From assembly GCF_016834455.1 (NCBI RefSeq), contig NZ_CP069213.1, forward strand, positions 2,356,501 through 2,420,500: a DNA stretch of 64,000 bases, in the 5' to 3' direction. Numbering within the stretch: the stretch's first letter is position 1; the number at the start of each line of letters is the position of its first letter. Under the pieces are notes generated by a model. That model did not search any database. It saw only the letters and a program-made list of their open reading frames with translations, and was not told the origin of the DNA. Positions 36,080-44,284 of the stretch are shown here, piece after piece. Source of the stretch: Shewanella litorisediminis. GTDB lineage: Bacteria; Pseudomonadota; Gammaproteobacteria; Enterobacterales; Shewanellaceae. The translations under genes and the position numbers were made by a program.

Positions 36080-36714
36080 GCAAAGAGGTTGCACTGACAG
36101 AGACGCCTTTTGATAAAAGGCATCTCTGCTGGTTTTGTGAAGAGCCCGCTGGAGGGCTCTTCACCTTTGTGGGCTCGCTACCGCAAGCGGTGGCGATTCC
36201 CGCCTGCCGCGAATGTAGACTTATCGCCAATGCCCGAGAGCTCGACAGTCTGTACGAATATCGGCTCAATGTGAAAGACACCCTGCTCAAGCGCTATGCC
36301 AAACACCTGGCCATCGGCAGCAACTGGACACGGGAAGAGCTGGAAGACTCAGGGTTTGACTGCAAAATTCTCGGCGGTTTTAAAAAAAGCGCCTGGTTTA
36401 TGTATGAGGTCGCACGGGATCGCATTAACGCCCGCGGTTGGACCTTGACGGTCAATGGTGTTCCTGTCGAAGACACAACAGCTGACACTGGCTTTGAACA
36501 TAGTGGTCTCAGATTTGCCAGCCTCAGCGCAGCTGCACACCACTTCAGTCAAACCCAAGGCTTGGATGAAGCCTTTTTGTGTGCACTGGTGAAGACCCTT
36601 GGGCGCTCCCGTTTTGGCTATGCCTTAAGGCTCGCGACCCTCTATCGGGTGGCGAGCGCCAAAGAGAAACAACAGTTTTTGAGCGAAAGCAGAGAAGATG
36701 AAGCACTGCGCTGA
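36076..36714 (+). CDS. Protein with N-terminal CxxC...CxxC zinc-ribbon-like motif, function unknown
   Basis: The 212-residue soluble protein carries two CxxC pairs, C18/C21 (LCWFCEE) and C44/C47 (ACREC), in a layout fitting a zinc ribbon or treble clef. The rest is mainly helical with no known domain that I recognise. The GTG start overlaps the DUF2750 stop, and this coupling is the main clue to function. A downstream catalytic His or Asn of an HNH nuclease is not evident, so I do not call it a nuclease. It ends about 95 bases before the convergent cheV. Confidence 0.75.
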   Translation: MSKEVALTETPFDKRHLCWFCEEPAGGLFTFVGSLPQAVAIPACRECRLIANARELDSLYEYRLNVKDTLLKRYAKHLAIGSNWTREELEDSGFDCKILGGFKKSAWFMYEVARDRINARGWTLTVNGVPVEDTTADTGFEHSGLRFASLSAAAHHFSQTQGLDEAFLCALVKTLGRSRFGYALRLATLYRVASAKEKQQFLSESREDEALR

Positions 36715-36809
36715 GTGACCACACTCACAACATCAGACAATAAGGGAATAACCCACTGGCGCGGTAAACCATGCACCATCTTTGAACGTGAACCAAGCCG
36801 CCTGTCGAA

Positions 36810-37754
36810 CTAAACCTTGATGATGTCCCGCAGCCTGTCCTGAACCACTTCCACCAATCTGTCGGGTTGGAACTTGGAGATAAACTGGTCACAGCCGACT
36901 TTTTCCACCATGGCATTATTAAAACTGCCACTGAGTGACGTATTGAGCGTGATGTAGAGATCTTTAAGACGCGGATCGTTTCTGACTTCATACGTCAGCT
37001 TATAGCCGTCCATTTCGGGCATTTCAGCGTCGGTTATCATCATCAAGAGTTCTTTGGGTACATTCATCCCTTCGTCGGCCCAGGATTTCAACAGTTCCAG
37101 CGCCTCACGGCCATCCCTTACCTCAAGGATCTCAATCCCCAGCTGACTCAGGGTTTCTTTTACCTGTTTGCGGGCGGTAGCAGAGTCGTCTACTACCAAG
37201 AGTTTGTGACCCGGCATTTTCTCCAGCAGCGACTCATCCAACACCCCTTCTGACAAGCGCACATCGTAGTGGATGATTTCGGCAAGTACTTTCTCCACAT
37301 CTATGATGGAAACCAGATTGGACGCGCCCTGATAGTCCAGGCGGGTAATGGCCGTGAGGTAGTTATTGCGCCCGGCTGTTTTGGGTGGAGGCATAATATC
37401 GCCCCAGGTCATATTGACGATATGTTCTACCTTACCCACCAAAAAGCCCTGCACCGAACGATTGTATTCGGTGATGATAAGATTCGCCTCAGCCTCAGCA
37501 GGCATGGGATAAAAACCTATGGCCTGACGCAGATTAATCACAGGAATAGAAACACCGCGTATATTGGCCACACCGCTGATACTGGGATGGGAGCCCGGCA
37601 TGGCATTCAGCGGTGGCAGCTTAACCACTTCTTTCACTTTAAACACGTTGATGGCAAAAAGTTGGGTGGAGTTCAGCCGAAACAGCAAGAGTTCAAGCCT
37701 GTTCTCCCCTACCAGTTGGGTACGCTGATCGACAGTTTCCAATATCTTGGCCAT
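36810..37754 (-). CDS. cheV: Chemotaxis coupling protein CheV
   Basis: The 314-residue cytoplasmic protein couples chemoreceptors to CheA and adapts by phosphorylation. A CheW domain (about 15-165: FRLNSTQLFAINVFKVKEVVKLPP, GVANIRGVSIPVINLRQAIGF) is followed by a receiver domain (about 183-312) with acidic residues VVDDSA and the phospho-acceptor D242 in MITDAEMPEMDGY. It stands alone here, away from other che genes, as CheV genes often do in Shewanella, which keep several copies. It is divergent from the lipocalin gene. Confidence 0.93.
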   Translation of the reverse strand: MAKILETVDQRTQLVGENRLELLLFRLNSTQLFAINVFKVKEVVKLPPLNAMPGSHPSISGVANIRGVSIPVINLRQAIGFYPMPAEAEANLIITEYNRSVQGFLVGKVEHIVNMTWGDIMPPPKTAGRNNYLTAITRLDYQGASNLVSIIDVEKVLAEIIHYDVRLSEGVLDESLLEKMPGHKLLVVDDSATARKQVKETLSQLGIEILEVRDGREALELLKSWADEGMNVPKELLMMITDAEMPEMDGYKLTYEVRNDPRLKDLYITLNTSLSGSFNNAMVEKVGCDQFISKFQPDRLVEVVQDRLRDIIKV

Positions 37755-37957
37755 AAACGCGGTCTCTTAACGATGCTATGCGGTGCCATTGTTACACAAG
37801 AGCTACCGGCTAATTTATCCAACGCGTTAAATTATAGGCTTTTCAGCTTTCATCAACCATGCTCTGGCGCAATATTGGAAAAGGATTAACCGCCCAGAGT
37901 GATCTTTTCACACCGGCTTACGTATCAGGGATTTAATCACTTACCAGAGGAAATAAT

Positions 37958-38491
37958 ATGAATTGGCGCCCACTCCTTATCGGCAGCATCATGATCTATC
38001 TGCTTACTGCCTGCAGCAGTCAACGACTGCCGGTTATCCAGGATTTTGAAGTAAAACAGTACCTCGGCACCTGGCATGAAATCGCCCGCATGGAAAATCG
38101 CTTCGAAAAAGGCTTAAGCCGGGTGACGGCTGAATATCGACAGGAGGACGACCACATCAAGGTGATAAACCGCGGCTACTCAGAAGCCGAGCAACGCTGG
38201 AAGGAGGCGGTTGGGAAGGCGCGATTTGAGGGCGCGTCCGACGAGGGACGATTGGAGGTGTCTTTCTTTGGCCCCTTCTACGGTGACTACCAAATATTGG
38301 CCGCCAGTCGATACGAAGACGGACAATATCGCACCGCGCTGGTCAGCGGCAACACCTTCGATTACCTCTGGCTGCTGTCAAGGCAACCGACTCTTACGGA
38401 AGAAGAGCGGCGCTTATTTACCGATAAAATTCGGGCACTTGGCGTTAACCCTGACACGCTTGTGTGGCTTGATGGTTCAGCTACGCAGTAA
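37958..38491 (+). CDS. blc: Outer-membrane lipocalin Blc
   Basis: The 177-residue lipoprotein lipocalin binds fatty acids or lysophospholipids at the outer membrane. A signal peptide ends in the lipobox LLTACSS. The lipocalin signature GTWHEIARMENRFEKGL is at about 35-51, with the strands KVINRGY and PFYGDYQILA following. A final DPDTL/VWLDG-type tail matches bacterial Blc. An AGAGGA ribosome site precedes the ATG. The 3' end overlaps the convergent methyltransferase gene by 11 bases. Confidence 0.93.
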   Translation: MNWRPLLIGSIMIYLLTACSSQRLPVIQDFEVKQYLGTWHEIARMENRFEKGLSRVTAEYRQEDDHIKVINRGYSEAEQRWKEAVGKARFEGASDEGRLEVSFFGPFYGDYQILAASRYEDGQYRTALVSGNTFDYLWLLSRQPTLTEEERRLFTDKIRALGVNPDTLVWLDGSATQ

Positions 38492-39089
38492 CGTCAGCTT
38501 TTTTAAACAAACCCATGCCGGCGATTGCCGGAAACTGGCGACTTTGGAGGCAAACCAAACCCAGCTTACCAAGCTCGGCAGTAAATTCACTGTGGGAAAA
38601 GCGATTTTCCATCGGATGTTCAAATAACCTCCGGCTGATTGGGTTACAGATGGCAAACCGGTACAGGTCCCAATATAAAAAGTACCCACCGGGCTTAAGT
38701 ACCCTGGCTACCTCAGCCAGGGCGCTCTGCCAATCGGGCACATGATGGAGCACCGCAAACTCTGCCACCAAATCAAAAACGCCCTCACCAAACGGCATTT
38801 GACTGGCATTGGCTTCGGTGAAAAAGGCCCAGTCGGCGCCAGACCAACGCGCCGCACTGAGGACCAACATCTCCTCGTCCAAATCCATGGCAACGACCTG
38901 CTGAGCATCGAGGCGGTGTTTCAAGAATTGCATACCGTTACCGCTGCCACAGCCAATTTCAAGTGTTCTCTCCAACTTGGGCAGTTCGTTGTCAAACAGG
39001 CTTTGCAGCAATCGGGCCTCGAACGTGGATTGAATCCATGCTCTGCCTTTTGAAGTAACAACTGCTTTTTCATTTTGATTCAGTTTCAT
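38481..39089 (-). CDS. Class I SAM-dependent methyltransferase
   Basis: The 202-residue enzyme has a Rossmann methyltransferase fold. The SAM motif I is TLEIGCGSGNGMQFL near 38-52, the acidic strand end VVAMDLDEEML near 62-72, and FDLVAEFAVLHHVPDW near 100-116 is the Methyltransf_11 signature. The substrate cannot be inferred, and UbiE-like small-molecule methylation is possible. It is convergent with blc and divergent from the Lon-N-domain gene. Confidence 0.88.
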   Translation of the reverse strand: MKLNQNEKAVVTSKGRAWIQSTFEARLLQSLFDNELPKLERTLEIGCGSGNGMQFLKHRLDAQQVVAMDLDEEMLVLSAARWSGADWAFFTEANASQMPFGEGVFDLVAEFAVLHHVPDWQSALAEVARVLKPGGYFLYWDLYRFAICNPISRRLFEHPMENRFSHSEFTAELGKLGLVCLQSRQFPAIAGMGLFKKADVTA

Positions 39090-39252
39090 AGCTTCTCTTC
39101 GACTTTTAAGTTTCGATTGATGAACTCACAGGCTGTGCCTTCCATACCTCAAACAACGACCTAAAGGGAAGCAGGTGCGTCGCAACTGGCGAGTGATCCC
39201 GCTCAGGCTTTATTACGTAATGTCAGCAAGAAAAGTTTACTTTGGAGCCCCT

Positions 39253-39807
39253 ATGCAACTGGCCCTTTTTCCTTTACCTATTTGTCTGCTGCCCGGTGGC
39301 TTCACCAAGCTGCGGATATTTGAGCCCAGATACAAGCGTCTGGTGAGCGAATCTCTGAGCTCTGGCATGGGTTTTGGTTTTTGTATGTTAGGGGAAGATA
39401 ACAAGCCCATGCCCATTGCCACACGGGTTGAAATCATCGATTTCGAAACCCTCGACGACGGCTTGCTGGGCGTAAGCGTTGCCGGCATCGAGCGTATCGA
39501 AATTGTGTCGTGGCACAGTGAGACCGATGGCTTAAAACGGGGAGAGACACGCATTCTCTCTCCCTGGGAGTCTCGTGAGGTAGACGAAGAACACCGGCAT
39601 CTTTCACACAGGCTCGAAGAGGTCATGCATCAATTTCCCCAGCAGCAACGCCTGAATCAGGACGCCAATTTTAATAACCTCACCTGGGTGTGCCAGCGTT
39701 GGCTTGAATTACTGCCCATAGCGCTGGTTCATAAGCAGCATTGTTACCGCCAGGACTCGCCGGATATGGCACTTGCCCTACTTGAGCAAATTATTGAAAA
39801 AGACTGA
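39253..39807 (+). CDS. Lon N-terminal (substrate-binding) domain protein
   Basis: The 184-residue stand-alone Lon substrate-binding (LAN) domain has no protease part. It begins MQLALFPLPICLLPGGFTKLRIFEPRYKRLV, the standard start of the domain, and continues with the strand pattern GVSVAGIERIEI. TTGGAG lies 6 bases before this ATG; an upstream in-frame ATG is rejected. Such proteins are common in proteobacteria and their role is unproven. It precedes the ECF sigma factor by about 80 bases on the same strand, but a separate promoter is suggested there. Confidence 0.88.
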   Translation: MQLALFPLPICLLPGGFTKLRIFEPRYKRLVSESLSSGMGFGFCMLGEDNKPMPIATRVEIIDFETLDDGLLGVSVAGIERIEIVSWHSETDGLKRGETRILSPWESREVDEEHRHLSHRLEEVMHQFPQQQRLNQDANFNNLTWVCQRWLELLPIALVHKQHCYRQDSPDMALALLEQIIEKD

Positions 39808-39834
39808 TCCGACATCAGCCCGGCTGCGTATCTT
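39805..39834 (+). promoter_or_regulatory. Candidate ECF11-type promoter for the sigma/ChrR operon
   Basis: TGATCC (39805-39810), 18 bases, then TATCTT (39829-39834) resembles the TGATCC...TAagta pattern that RpoE of the ChrR group uses on its own promoter. The -35 overlaps the preceding gene's stop. The match is imperfect at -10. Confidence 0.42.
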
Positions 39835-39886
39835 TTTCAGAGCAGTGACCTCTGCATTGTGAAAACGCCAACAAAAGAGCAAATAC

Positions 39887-40534
39887 ATGCAAATTTTCAG
39901 GCAAAAACAGCACGGATCCCACTATGATAGAAGCTCATCTCCCAACGCTATCAAAGGTATGCAGGATCCAAAGCAAGATATCAGTGAAGAAACACTGCGC
40001 CACTGGTTGGTGGCGGTAGCCAATAACAGAGACAAGGCAGCCTTCCGTGCCCTGTTTGACCATTTCGGCCCCAAGGTCAGGTCATTTGGGCTCTCACGTC
40101 TTTCTCAGCAAGGGCTCGCCATGGATTTGGTGCAGGAAACCCTCACCACAGTGTGGACCAAAGCCCATCTTTTCGACACCGATAGAGGCAGCGTCAGCAC
40201 CTGGGTTTACGCCATTATGCGAAACCAGTGTTTTGACATGCTAAGACGCGTCCAACACAACCGTGAAGACGCCTTCGGTGACGATATCTGGCCTTTATTC
40301 GACGTTGATACACACACAGCCGAGGTTGGCGACCACAAGCTGGACGCCTTGCTCAATCAATATCTGTCCAGGTTACCCAAGCTTCAACGCGAGGTGGTGC
40401 AGGGCATTTATCTTCAGGAGCTCAGTCAACAGGAGTTAGCCGACCGGCTCGGCGTCCCCTTGGGTACGATAAAGTCCAGATTACGACTGGGCCTTGAGAA
40501 GCTGAAAAGCCTGCTGGAGAAACATCATGATTAA
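39887..40534 (+). CDS. ECF RNA polymerase sigma factor, ChrR-partner group (ECF11)
   Basis: The 215-residue sigma factor has region 2 at about 50-115 (AFRALFDHFGPKVRSFGLSRL, DLVQETLTTVWTKA, STWVYAIMRNQCFDMLRR) and region 4 at about 155-210 (LQREVVQGIYLQELSQQELADRLGVPLGTIKSRLRLGLEKLK). It overlaps the ChrR anti-sigma gene by 8 bases. Family knowledge: this pair drives the response to singlet oxygen and related stress. The start is uncertain: ATG 39887 has a weak AAGAG site, and ATG 39959 has AAAGG too close; the first 24 residues are not family-like. Confidence 0.92.
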   Translation: MQIFRQKQHGSHYDRSSSPNAIKGMQDPKQDISEETLRHWLVAVANNRDKAAFRALFDHFGPKVRSFGLSRLSQQGLAMDLVQETLTTVWTKAHLFDTDRGSVSTWVYAIMRNQCFDMLRRVQHNREDAFGDDIWPLFDVDTHTAEVGDHKLDALLNQYLSRLPKLQREVVQGIYLQELSQQELADRLGVPLGTIKSRLRLGLEKLKSLLEKHHD

Positions 40535-41309
40535 ACATCACCCCAGCGACGAGATGTTGCTTGCCCATGCCGCCGGCGAAACAGTGCTGGGCCTGGCCAT
40601 TGCGCTCAGCGCACACTGTGAACTTTGCCCAGCCTGCGCGGCAAGAGTTGCCCATTTTCAGGATAAACTGGCGAAACATCACCTGCCCCTCGTAGGCAGC
40701 ACAGCCGAGGCCACCTATCCATATGGCATCAACAGTGAAGCCACAGGTCAAGCAGGCAGCCAAAGCTCATGGGATAGCGCTTGGGAGAATCCGGATAATA
40801 GCTTGGACGCTCTCTTTGATGCCATTACTGCCGCGCCAGCATCAACAGAGGCCCAGCACAGCTATCATCAAGCAGACTCCCACGGCAGTAACCATGTGTC
40901 GCTGAAAACCGAGGTGAAGGGCGTCAGTTATTCTTTGCCCAAAGCCTTTCGGCCCTTTATTGCCAACGCCTCACTGGTGTCAGCCTGGAGTGGTATTGGT
41001 TCCGTGAGCCGTATGCGTTTGGATACCCGGGACGGTAAAGCCAGATCCAGCCTGCTGCACATCGCCGCGGGAGGAGAAATCCCGGAGCACACCCACAAAG
41101 GGCAGGAAATCACCTTGCTGTTACATGGTCATTTCAGTGATGAAATGGGCAGCTATGGACCGGGGGATTTTATGCTGACAGATGCCAGACATCAGCACAC
41201 ACCAAAAACCCTGGATGGATGCTTGTGTTATACGGTGGTTGACGCACCGCTTCACTTCACCAAAGGATTATCAAAATTGCTTAACCCCATCGGTGAGTTG
41301 ATTTATTGA
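40527..41309 (+). CDS. ChrR-family zinc anti-sigma factor with cupin domain
   Basis: This 260-residue cytoplasmic anti-sigma factor inhibits the upstream ECF sigma factor until stress. The N-terminal zinc-binding anti-sigma domain shows H30, C34 and C37 (HCELCPAC), with early His residues completing the site. The C-terminal cupin domain (about 150-255) keeps the ligand set H188, H190, E194 and H224 (EHTHKGQEITLLLHG, RHQHTPK), as in Rhodobacter ChrR. The linker at about 55-130 is long and low in complexity (Ser/Asn/Ala/His rich). The overlap with the sigma gene ensures matched amounts. Confidence 0.92.
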   Translation: MIKHHPSDEMLLAHAAGETVLGLAIALSAHCELCPACAARVAHFQDKLAKHHLPLVGSTAEATYPYGINSEATGQAGSQSSWDSAWENPDNSLDALFDAITAAPASTEAQHSYHQADSHGSNHVSLKTEVKGVSYSLPKAFRPFIANASLVSAWSGIGSVSRMRLDTRDGKARSSLLHIAAGGEIPEHTHKGQEITLLLHGHFSDEMGSYGPGDFMLTDARHQHTPKTLDGCLCYTVVDAPLHFTKGLSKLLNPIGELIY

Positions 41310-41335
41310 TACGCATCGACTGGTTTGGCGACAAA

Positions 41336-41365
41336 CAACAAAGCGGGCATTTGCCCGCTTTGTTG
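41336..41365. terminator. Bidirectional terminator between chrR and the SpmA-SpmB-like gene
   Basis: Fourteen-base arms CAACAAAGCGGGCA/TGCCCGCTTTGTTG lie close to the stops of two convergent genes. Confidence 0.85.
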
Positions 41366-41376
41366 TAGTGATAACA

Positions 41377-42603
41377 TCAGCCATAAAACCAGTAACACAC
41401 ACCGATCGCCGCCATGATCCCGGCCAAATCGGCGATAAGGGCACAGCCCACGGCATGCCGACTGTATTTAATCCCAACCGCTCCAAAATACACCGCCAGC
41501 ACATAAAATGTGGTTTCGGTCGAGCCCTGAAGCACTGCAGCCAAGCGCCCGGCAAAGGAGTCGACGCCATGGTGCGCCATGGTCTCCAGCATCATGGCCC
41601 GGGCACCACTGCCACTGAATGGCTTCATCAGTGCCGTGGGCATGGCATCCACAAACCGGGTATCTCCGCCCAAAGCGGTCACCATGGCGGCCAGCAGGGA
41701 TAACAGATAATCCAGCGCTCCCGACGCACGTAACAGCCCAATCGCCAGCAGCATGGCCAACAGGAAGGGAATGAGTTTAATCGCCTGCTCGAAGCCCTCT
41801 TTGGCACCTTCAACAAACTCATCGTAAATGGCAACCCGTCGCCAGGCGGCACCGAGAATAAACAGAAACACCAAACCCAACAAAACGCCATTGCCCATGG
41901 CGCCGGATACCTTGGTGATTTCGTCTGCGGCAAGCGTACCAAGGTAAAACACCAGCGCCGACAAACTGCCCAGAATCAATGCCCCGTAACCCAGTACCAC
42001 TATGGAGAACAGCGCCAAACGTTGCACCAGCGCCACCGCAAGCAGTCCTGCCAGCGTCGATGCTGTGGTGGCCAGCAGTATGGGCAAAAATACATCGGCC
42101 GGAGACGCCGCCCCCTGCTGTGCCCGGTACAAAAACACGGTCACGGGAACCAGGGTAACTGAGGAGGTATTGAGCACCAGAAACAATATCTGGGCATTAC
42201 TGGCCGTTTCTTTATGGGGGTTTATGCTGTGCAAATCCTGCATAGCCTTGAGCCCAAGGGGGGTTGCGGCATTATCAAGCCCAAGCAGATTGGCAGTAAG
42301 GTTCATGGTGACGCTGCCGAAGGCTTTATGACCGCGGGGGACCTCAGGCATCAGTTTGCCAAGCAAGGGCTCGGTAAACCTTGAAAGCAGCGAGACCATT
42401 CCGGCTTTTTCACCAACCCGCATCAACCCCATCCACAGGGCAAGCACACCGATTAGGCCCAACGCTATCTCGGCGGCAAGTTTGGCGCTGGCAAACAATC
42501 CCTCGACCGAGGCGGCAAGGACAGCCGTATCGCCCTGAATTAATCTCAGTAAAATCGCCAAAAGGCTTGCGGTAAAAAATACCAGCCATACCCGATTCAG
42601 CAC
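41377..42603 (-). CDS. Fused SpmA-SpmB (nucleoside recognition domain) membrane protein
   Basis: The 408-residue inner-membrane protein joins the two halves found as SpmA and SpmB in Bacillus. Motifs are VTMNLTANLLGLDNAATPLGLKAMQDL in the first half and MPTALMKPFSGSGARAMMLETMAHHG, then LQGSTETTFYVLAVYFG, in the second. About eight to ten helices are visible. The GTG start was chosen because GGGGAG lies 6 bases upstream; an in-frame ATG 27 bases earlier is rejected. Role outside sporulation is unknown. A nucleoside, peptide or cell-wall precursor transport function is only inference. Confidence 0.88.
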   Translation of the reverse strand: MLNRVWLVFFTASLLAILLRLIQGDTAVLAASVEGLFASAKLAAEIALGLIGVLALWMGLMRVGEKAGMVSLLSRFTEPLLGKLMPEVPRGHKAFGSVTMNLTANLLGLDNAATPLGLKAMQDLHSINPHKETASNAQILFLVLNTSSVTLVPVTVFLYRAQQGAASPADVFLPILLATTASTLAGLLAVALVQRLALFSIVVLGYGALILGSLSALVFYLGTLAADEITKVSGAMGNGVLLGLVFLFILGAAWRRVAIYDEFVEGAKEGFEQAIKLIPFLLAMLLAIGLLRASGALDYLLSLLAAMVTALGGDTRFVDAMPTALMKPFSGSGARAMMLETMAHHGVDSFAGRLAAVLQGSTETTFYVLAVYFGAVGIKYSRHAVGCALIADLAGIMAAIGVCYWFYG

Positions 42604-42683
42604 GCGTTCTCCCCCAATTCCCCCGGCCACTGACGAGGGATTTCTGATATACTCCCGCCATTCGCTTTAAGCTCTGTCGGGTT

Positions 42684-44087
42684 ATGGTTCAATTAAATCA
42701 AAAATTTATCAATAGCATTGCGCAAGAAATGCCGCCGCACCTGTCGATGGATGATTTCATCCACTACTGTGGTTTGCCGCTGCGCCTGTCTATCCGGGTG
42801 AATACCCTGAAAATCACATCAAACGCCCTTCGCGCCATACTGGAGCCTCGCGGCTGGCAATTTGAACAGGTGCCTTGGTGTGACGACGGTTTTTGGGTGA
42901 CGGTGCCCGACGATTGCCAACCGGGCAATTTAACCGAGCACTATCAAGGGCTGTTTTATATCCAGGAAGCCAGCTCAATGATGCCGCCTTCCGCCCTGTT
43001 TATGGATAAAGAGCCAAGGCAAGTCTTGTTGGATGTGGCGTCGGCTCCCGGCTCAAAGACCACCCAATTGGCAGCACTGATGCACAATCAGGGGCTTATC
43101 ATTGCCAATGAATACTCAGCGTCCCGCACCAAGGCACTGCACGCCAATTTACAGCGCATGGGGGTTGCCAATGTGGCCATCACCCAATTTGATGGCAGAG
43201 TCTTTGGAGCGCATTTATACGAATCCCTGGATGCCATTCAGCTGGACGCCCCCTGCAGTGGTGAAGGCACAGTCCGTAAAGACCCATTGAGCCTGAAAAA
43301 CTGGTGTCCGGACGAGATTGAAACCATTGCCGAACTGCAGCGTGACTTGATTGACGCCGCTTTTCAGGCACTGAAACCCGGTGGCGTGCTGGTGTACTCC
43401 ACCTGTACCTTAAACCGCCGCGAGAATGAAGACGTTTGCCACTTTTTAAAAGAGCGGTACGGCGATGCTGTGGCCTTTGAATCCCTGAACGACCTTTTTA
43501 AAGGTGCAGATAAAGCACTGACTGAAGAAGGCTTTTTACACATCTGGCCGCAAATTTACGACAGCGAGGGCTTTTTTGTCGCCCGTATCCGAAAAACTGC
43601 CAGCGTGGAGAGAAATACCCCCGATCCCAGATTTGTGAGCAAGTTTCCCTTTGTTGCTGCCAGCCGCAAAGAGATAAGTGCGCTCGAAGAGGCCATGTCA
43701 ACGCTGGGCGTATCTCTTCCTGAAGACGCTGTCATTGTGACCCGGGAAGGCGAGTTTTGGTTAATGCCGCCCCCCTTGGAAAGCCTGCTGGATAAAATGC
43801 GCTTTCAGCGAATTGGGATACGGCTTGCGGAAACTCAAAAACACGGCATAAAAGTTCGCCATGAAGCTGTGATGGCACTGCCGTGCAGTCAGATGCTCTC
43901 TATTGATCCTGAGGCGGCAAAACAGTATCTGATGGGGCGTGATATCGCGCTCGATACAGCGGGCAAAGCGCAGGGCGAAAAAATTCTTTCACTGCACGGT
44001 GCCCCGCTGGGCATTGCCAAGCATCTGGGAAATAAGCTTAAAAATAGCTTGCCAAGGGATCTCTGCCGCGACAACGTGCAAAACTGA
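42684..44087 (+). CDS. rsmF: 16S rRNA (cytosine-5)-methyltransferase RsmF
   Basis: The 467-residue enzyme methylates C1407 of 16S rRNA using SAM. The N-terminal part LSMDDFIHYCGLPLRLSIRVNTLKI resembles E. coli RsmF closely. The catalytic Cys pair is seen in DAPCSGEGTVRKDP (motif IV) and STCTLNRRENEDV (motif VI), and the SAM motif is DVASAPGSKTTQLAAL. A C-terminal PUA-like RNA-binding part follows (about 390-465). It is monocistronic and divergent from the SpmAB-like gene. Confidence 0.94.
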   Translation: MVQLNQKFINSIAQEMPPHLSMDDFIHYCGLPLRLSIRVNTLKITSNALRAILEPRGWQFEQVPWCDDGFWVTVPDDCQPGNLTEHYQGLFYIQEASSMMPPSALFMDKEPRQVLLDVASAPGSKTTQLAALMHNQGLIIANEYSASRTKALHANLQRMGVANVAITQFDGRVFGAHLYESLDAIQLDAPCSGEGTVRKDPLSLKNWCPDEIETIAELQRDLIDAAFQALKPGGVLVYSTCTLNRRENEDVCHFLKERYGDAVAFESLNDLFKGADKALTEEGFLHIWPQIYDSEGFFVARIRKTASVERNTPDPRFVSKFPFVAASRKEISALEEAMSTLGVSLPEDAVIVTREGEFWLMPPPLESLLDKMRFQRIGIRLAETQKHGIKVRHEAVMALPCSQMLSIDPEAAKQYLMGRDIALDTAGKAQGEKILSLHGAPLGIAKHLGNKLKNSLPRDLCRDNVQN

Positions 44088-44126
44088 ATCCATTAACAGT
44101 ATGCGGAGCGGCTGCGGTGAAAATTT

Positions 44127-44147
44127 TTTGCTTAAAATTTAAGCAAA
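44127..44147. repeat. Perfect 21-base palindrome after rsmF
   Basis: Arms TTTGCTTAAA and TTTAAGCAAA flank a single A. There is no GC core or T tract, so it looks like an operator or small hairpin rather than a terminator. Confidence 0.6.
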
Positions 44148-44238
44148 CGCTGAAGTGCTGTTCTACACTCAGTGACAGTGTTATTTAATCCCCTTTTGCG
44201 ACCGAATAGCGCACGGCTCTTTATGAGCCATTCCCCTG

Positions 44239-44275
44239 GGCCCAAAACAATTGGAATAGTTTTGGGCCTTTTTTT
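44239..44275 (+). terminator. Strong plus-strand terminator 150 bases after rsmF
   Basis: The arms GGCCCAAAAC/GTTTTGGGCC with a 10-base loop are followed by seven T residues. The distance from rsmF leaves room for a small transcript. Confidence 0.85.
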
Positions 44276-44284
44276 ATCTGCCGA

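Noticed and set aside
36076..36714. HNH-type nuclease
   Set aside because: CxxC pairs are present, but I see no HNH catalytic residues after them.
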